A stretch of 64,000 nucleotides of DNA, taken from contig NZ_JAXCLX010000001.1 of the NCBI RefSeq assembly GCF_034044635.1, positions 1,488,001 through 1,552,000 on the forward strand, in the 5' to 3' direction. The first letter of the stretch is position 1, and each line of letters opens with the position of its first letter. The notes under the pieces are model-generated. The model was given only the letters and a program-made list of their open reading frames with translations. It ran no database searches and was not told the DNA's origin. The stretch comes from Dongia rigui. GTDB lineage: Bacteria > Pseudomonadota > Alphaproteobacteria > Dongiales > Dongiaceae. The translations under genes and the position numbers were made by a program. This document shows positions 60,735 through 64,000 of this stretch, one piece after another.

Positions 60735-61226
60735 TCAGCAATCCTGCGGCAGGGTCAGCGACTGCTTCTTCATGTCGATGCCGAAGCTGCACTCATAGGG
60801 ATGCTCCGCCGGCGAGCCATCGCCATTGGCTCCGTAGCAGACAATGCCGTTGCCGTATTTCGAGAGGCGCCCCACGCATTCATCCTCGATCGGCTGCATC
60901 GGGAAAGCATCCCACATCCGCTGCGCCGCATCGCCGGTCACATAGAAGACCGCGATATCCTTGGGTGCGCCGTCCGGCGCATCGAGCGGCGCCAGCATAT
61001 CGAATTCGCCCTCAAGCGTCGTGCTGGTCTGTTCCTGGGCGATCGCCGGCACATGATCGAACGGGCCGAAGAAGGCAACACCCGCCGCCAGGGCCGCGAC
61101 GATACCCAGATAGAGCGCGCATTGCTTGCCGACATTCATGACCGGCTCCATGCGGTTGGCGATCGGATTCTGATCGGCACCGGCGCTTGCGTCCCTGGCC
61201 GGGCTCGGATCTTGTTGGGTCGACAT
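60735..61226 (-). CDS. Single-pass membrane-anchored protein downstream of mltG
   Basis: A 163-residue protein: polar N-terminus, one segment (about 35-53, ALYLGIVAALAAGVAFFGPF) and a periplasmic domain with four Cys (ECVGRL, IVCYGA, YECSF, and the terminal PQDC), probably forming two disulfides. Its ATG shares one base with the stop of mltG (TGATG), so it is cotranscribed and coupled. Function unknown; envelope location fits its operon. Confidence 0.78.
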   Translation of the reverse strand: MSTQQDPSPARDASAGADQNPIANRMEPVMNVGKQCALYLGIVAALAAGVAFFGPFDHVPAIAQEQTSTTLEGEFDMLAPLDAPDGAPKDIAVFYVTGDAAQRMWDAFPMQPIEDECVGRLSKYGNGIVCYGANGDGSPAEHPYECSFGIDMKKQSLTLPQDC

Positions 61227-62227
61227 CAATTGGCCTGCTTGTTCTGTTTCTGGATCTTGCGCCATTTGGCGACGTTCTTGACGTGGCCATCCATGGTCTC
61301 GGCAAAGGCGTGGCCGCCCGAGCCGTCGGCAACGAAATAGAGCTCTTTGGTCTTCTTGGGGTGCAGCACGGCGGTCAGGGCCGCGACACCCGGATTGGCG
61401 ATCGGCGCCGGCGGCAGGCCGGCAACGACATAGGTGTTATAGGGGCTGTCGATCTTCAGATCGGCATAGGTAAGGTCGCGGCCCAAGGGCGCCTTGCCCA
61501 GCGTCACCGCATAGATCACGGTCGGGTCCGACTGCAGCGACATGCCCTTCTTGAGGCGGTTGTGGAACACCGCGGCGACGCGCGCGCGCTCGTCCTTCTG
61601 TCCGGTTTCCTTCTCGACGATCGAGGCCAGAATGACGGCGTCGCTCGGCGTCTCCACCGCAAGGCCCTCGTCGCGCTTGGCCCAGAGGGCTGCCAGCGTG
61701 TCGGTCATGTTGGTCTTCATGCGATCGACGAGCGCCCCGCGGCTGTCGCCCCGCACGAAGAAATAGGTTTCCGGCAGCAGCGTGCCTTCGGCCGGCATGG
61801 GCGGCAGCGGGCCATCGAGCAGCGGTGATTGTTCAAGGACGTCGAAGATTTCCTTCACCGTCCAGCCTTCGGCAAAGGTGATGCGGTGGAGGACCGATTT
61901 TCCGTCGATCAGCACCTGCATGGCGCCGCGCGGGGAGGCCGCGGTCGGGAAGCGGAATTCGCCGGCATGGAGCGGCTGGTTGTCGGAGAAGAATTTGACC
62001 CCGATCTTGAAGACCAGCGCGCTCTCAATGACGCGTTCCTTGGCCAGCAGATCGGCAATGGCGCCGACACCACTGCCCTTGGGGATGACCAGGACCGTCT
62101 CGTCCTGCAACGGGCCGTTGGCGTTGAAGGCGTTCCAGAACCAGGCGACGCCGCCGCCGCCCACCAGCAGAACGAGGAACAGCAACCCGCCGACGATCTC
62201 CGCCAGCGTCTTGCCGCTCAATCTCAT
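61226..62227 (-). CDS. mltG: Endolytic murein transglycosylase MltG
   Basis: A 333-residue inner-membrane enzyme that cleaves nascent glycan strands and helps end peptidoglycan polymerisation. One N-terminal segment (about 10-30), a LysM-like part (DETVLVIPKGSGVGAIADLL, in part) and the YceG domain with catalytic Glu in ASIVEKETGQ, LQSDPTVIYA, SPYNTYVVAGLPPAPIANPG (in part). Length is normal. It follows fabF, as in many proteobacteria, with a possible micro-ORF between. Confidence 0.95.
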   Translation of the reverse strand: MRLSGKTLAEIVGGLLFLVLLVGGGGVAWFWNAFNANGPLQDETVLVIPKGSGVGAIADLLAKERVIESALVFKIGVKFFSDNQPLHAGEFRFPTAASPRGAMQVLIDGKSVLHRITFAEGWTVKEIFDVLEQSPLLDGPLPPMPAEGTLLPETYFFVRGDSRGALVDRMKTNMTDTLAALWAKRDEGLAVETPSDAVILASIVEKETGQKDERARVAAVFHNRLKKGMSLQSDPTVIYAVTLGKAPLGRDLTYADLKIDSPYNTYVVAGLPPAPIANPGVAALTAVLHPKKTKELYFVADGSGGHAFAETMDGHVKNVAKWRKIQKQNKQAN

Positions 62228-62295
62228 GACAACACCGACAGCATCATCATCACCAGGACGATGACGGGTGCCAGCATCGGCAGGTGGCCGGTCAT
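62224..62295 (-). CDS. Possible 23-residue hydrophobic micro-ORF before mltG
   Basis: In the 93-bp fabF-mltG gap an ATG at 62295 opens MTGHLPMLAPVIVLVMMMLSVLS and ends in a TGA that overlaps the mltG ATG (ATGA). A GGGG stretch lies 10 bases upstream as a weak ribosome site. It would be a single hydrophobic peptide or a leader that couples mltG translation to fabF. Short enough to be chance. Confidence 0.35.
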   Translation of the reverse strand: MTGHLPMLAPVIVLVMMMLSVLS

Positions 62296-62320
62296 GGCGT
62301 GCGCCCCAAAGGCCGCCGGC

Positions 62321-63583
62321 TCAGTTCACACCGGTGAAGATGACGCTGGCATTGGTCCCGCCAAAGCCGAAGGAATTCGACAAGGCGGCGCGGATCTTGC
62401 GCGGCTTGGCCTGCTTGGGTGCCAGATCGATGTCGCAGCCCTCGCTGGGGTTGGTGAGGTTGAGGGTCGGCGGCGCCACCTGGTCGCGGATGGAGAGGAT
62501 CGAGAAGATCCCTTCGACCGCACCGGCGGCCCCCAGCAGATGGCCGGTCGCTGATTTGGTCGACGACATGGTCAGCTTATAGGCGGAATCGCCGAACAGC
62601 CGCTTCACCGCCCCAAGCTCGATCTCGTCACCGAGCGGCGTCGAGGTGCCATGGGCGTTGATGTAGTCGATGTCCTCGGGGTTCATCTTGGCGCGCTTCA
62701 GGGCGGCGGTCATGGCGCGGAAGCCGCCATTGCCGTCTTCCGACGGCGCCGTGATGTGATAGGCATCGCCCGAGAGGCCATAGCCGACGACCTCGGCATA
62801 AATCTTGGCGCCGCGCTTCTTGGCGTGTTCGTATTCCTCGAGCACGACCATGCCGGCACCTTCACCCATGACGAAGCCGTCGCGGTCCTTGTCCCAGGGG
62901 CGCGAGGCAGCGGTGGGGTCGTCATTGAACGAGGTCGACATGGCACGCGCGGCGCAGAAGCCGGCATAGCCGATGCGGCCGATCGTGGCTTCGGCACCCC
63001 CGGCAACCATCACGTCGGCATCATCGAGCATGATCATGCGCGCCGCATCGCCGATGGCATGGGTGCCGGTGGCACAGGCCGTGACCACGGAATGATTGGG
63101 ACCGCGGAAGCCGTATTTGATCGAGACGTGGCCCGAGACGAGGTTGATGAGGCAGGACGGCACGAAGAACGGGCTGACGCGGCGCGGGCCCTTTTCCTTG
63201 AGGATCAGCGCTGTGTCGTAGATGCCATTGAGGCCGCCGATGCCCGAACCGATGAGGACGCCGGTACGGTCCAGGTCTTCCTGCTCGGTCGGTGCCCAGC
63301 CGGAATCCGCCACCGCCTCGGTCGCCGCGGCGATGCCCATGATGATGAACGGCTCCATCTTCTTCTGATCTTTGGTGGAGACGTATTCGTCCGGGTTGTA
63401 TTTGCCCGAAGACTTGTCACCGAGCGGCACCTGGCCGCCGATCTTGCAGGGTAAGTCGGAGACATCGAAGCTCTGGATGCCGCTGATACCGGATTCGGCA
63501 TTCAATAGCCGCTTCCAGACATGTTCCACACCAACACCCAGGGGCGATACGATACCCATTCCGGTGACGACCACGCGACGCAT
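62321..63583 (-). CDS. fabF: Beta-ketoacyl-ACP synthase II
   Basis: A 420-residue condensing enzyme of fatty acid elongation. Catalytic Cys in VTACATGTHAIGDA, His in NAHGTSTPLGDEIE and His in KSATGHLLGAAGAVEG give the Cys-His-His triad; the C-terminal NSFGFGGTNASVIF is standard. The ATG at 63583 follows GAGGAC by 5 bases and matches family length; the longer frame to 63655 adds basic residues without homology. It lies downstream of acpP and upstream of mltG. Confidence 0.97.
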   Translation of the reverse strand: MRRVVVTGMGIVSPLGVGVEHVWKRLLNAESGISGIQSFDVSDLPCKIGGQVPLGDKSSGKYNPDEYVSTKDQKKMEPFIIMGIAAATEAVADSGWAPTEQEDLDRTGVLIGSGIGGLNGIYDTALILKEKGPRRVSPFFVPSCLINLVSGHVSIKYGFRGPNHSVVTACATGTHAIGDAARMIMLDDADVMVAGGAEATIGRIGYAGFCAARAMSTSFNDDPTAASRPWDKDRDGFVMGEGAGMVVLEEYEHAKKRGAKIYAEVVGYGLSGDAYHITAPSEDGNGGFRAMTAALKRAKMNPEDIDYINAHGTSTPLGDEIELGAVKRLFGDSAYKLTMSSTKSATGHLLGAAGAVEGIFSILSIRDQVAPPTLNLTNPSEGCDIDLAPKQAKPRKIRAALSNSFGFGGTNASVIFTGVN

Positions 63584-63689
63584 GATGTCCTCGCTCACTC
63601 TTTGCCGTTTAACTTCACGCCTCGGTCCACGCATGCGCCGCCACAAGCGACGCAAATGTCCCGAAAATGCTCATCGCTAGAAATCGTTT

Positions 63690-63777
63690 GGGCCCCGAAA
63701 CCGGGGCCCGCACGTGATTTCTCAATCGTTCCGGCCGCCGCCAGAGATCAAATATTTGGTGATCAAATACTTGATCA
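63690..63777 (-). promoter_or_regulatory. acpP-fabF intercistronic hairpins
   Basis: Two stem-loops lie in the 216-bp acpP-fabF gap: TGATCAA-ATAC-TTGATCA (63760-63777), and further from acpP an 8-bp GC stem GGGCCCCG-AAAC-CGGGGCCC (63690-63709). No T-run follows either. They may partly end or stabilise the abundant acpP message ahead of fabF. Confidence 0.5.
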
Positions 63778-63799
63778 ACAGCATCGGCCGGAAAAAATC

Positions 63800-64000
63800 T
63801 TAGGCAGACTTCGACTTGATATAGTCGATGGCGTCCTTGACGGTCAGGATCTTCTCGGCGGCGTCGTCCGGAATCTCGCAACCGAATTCCTCTTCGAACG
63901 CCATCACCAGCTCGACCGTATCGAGGCTGTCCGCGCCCAGATCGTCGATGAAATTCGCACCTTCGGTGACCTTGGCTTCTTCCACGCCGAGGTGCTCGAT
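63800..64000 (-). CDS. acpP: Acyl carrier protein, 5' end cut by window edge
   Basis: The visible 66 residues (of about 78 in the full protein) start [20 protein letters not shown] and contain the phosphopantetheine Ser in [20 protein letters not shown] (in part), then the acidic helix and terminal DYIKSKSA. It carries acyl chains for fatty acid synthesis. The gene begins beyond base 64000. It is first in the acpP-fabF-mltG series visible here. Confidence 0.96.
   Translation of the reverse strand: MEHLGVEEAKVTEGANFIDDLGADSLDTVELVMAFEEEFGCEIPDDAAEKILTVKDAIDYIKSKSA

Noticed and set aside
1-64000. tRNA, rRNA, prophage, transposase or defence genes
   Set aside because: Looked for on both strands by motif and context; nothing convincing was seen.

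Overview
The window is about 64 kb of gene-dense, GC-rich chromosomal DNA from a free-living alphaproteobacterium. Rhodospirillales is my best guess (inference). The support is the gene types: three PAS_5-type orphan proteins, a DUF2336/GGDEF pair next to dapD-dapE, an acpP-fabF-mltG order, a sugar-transfer ATP-grasp protein and BTLCP transglutaminase-like proteins. I saw no rRNA, tRNA, CRISPR array, insertion sequence or prophage gene. Gene spacing is tight and many neighbours overlap by 1-4 bases (ATGA or TGATG).

Layout. 1-8.7 kb: small metabolic and regulatory units (Atu4866-domain protein and SDR divergent from an AraC regulator; two BTLCP proteins around a class V aminotransferase; HxlR regulator divergent from an NTF2-like protein and a nitronate monooxygenase; DUF3828 lipoprotein; ABM monooxygenase). 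8-12.6 kb: two PAS_5 proteins, an MFS exporter and an orphan membrane histidine kinase. 12.6-17.7 kb: a LacI-controlled locus (phytanoyl-CoA dioxygenase-like, LacI, SDR, alpha/beta hydrolase) divergent from an MFS exporter, with a perfect 26-bp palindrome between them. 17.8-26 kb: EamA exporters, dienelactone hydrolase, an acetolactate synthase-like/HPP-CBS/SDR operon, a third PAS_5 protein and a YbjJ-like MFS. 26-32.7 kb: DUF1223 protein, chemoreceptor, ATP-grasp protein, VOC and DUF1428 proteins, TetR, cytochrome c and DUF1772.

32.7-34.8 kb is a DNA-alkylation repair operon, ada - Oxygenase-NA - alkB, joined by ATGA overlaps. Its Ada keeps both methyl-acceptor domains but lacks the AraC-type DNA-binding domain. 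35-41 kb: LysR, tautomerase, SDR, DOPA-dioxygenase/LysE pair, EEP nuclease, cardiolipin synthase. 41-48 kb: GIY-YIG protein, GNAT, DUF938, hydrolase-OsmC fusion, MFS, D-amino acid dehydrogenase, lipoprotein. 48-54 kb: XRE regulator/SnoaL pair, a GGDEF-EAL protein, and a TetR/ABA4-like membrane gene pair with a perfect 20-bp inverted repeat. 54.4-64 kb is the core-like part: DUF2336, GGDEF protein, pyrimidine nucleotidase, dapD, dapE (lysine/peptidoglycan precursor synthesis), membrane protein, then mltG, fabF and acpP on the other strand (fatty acid synthesis and peptidoglycan chain termination).

Starts were moved inward from the longest open frame wherever a ribosome site, signal peptide or overlap supported it. 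Functions come from motifs and family memory; no database search was run.
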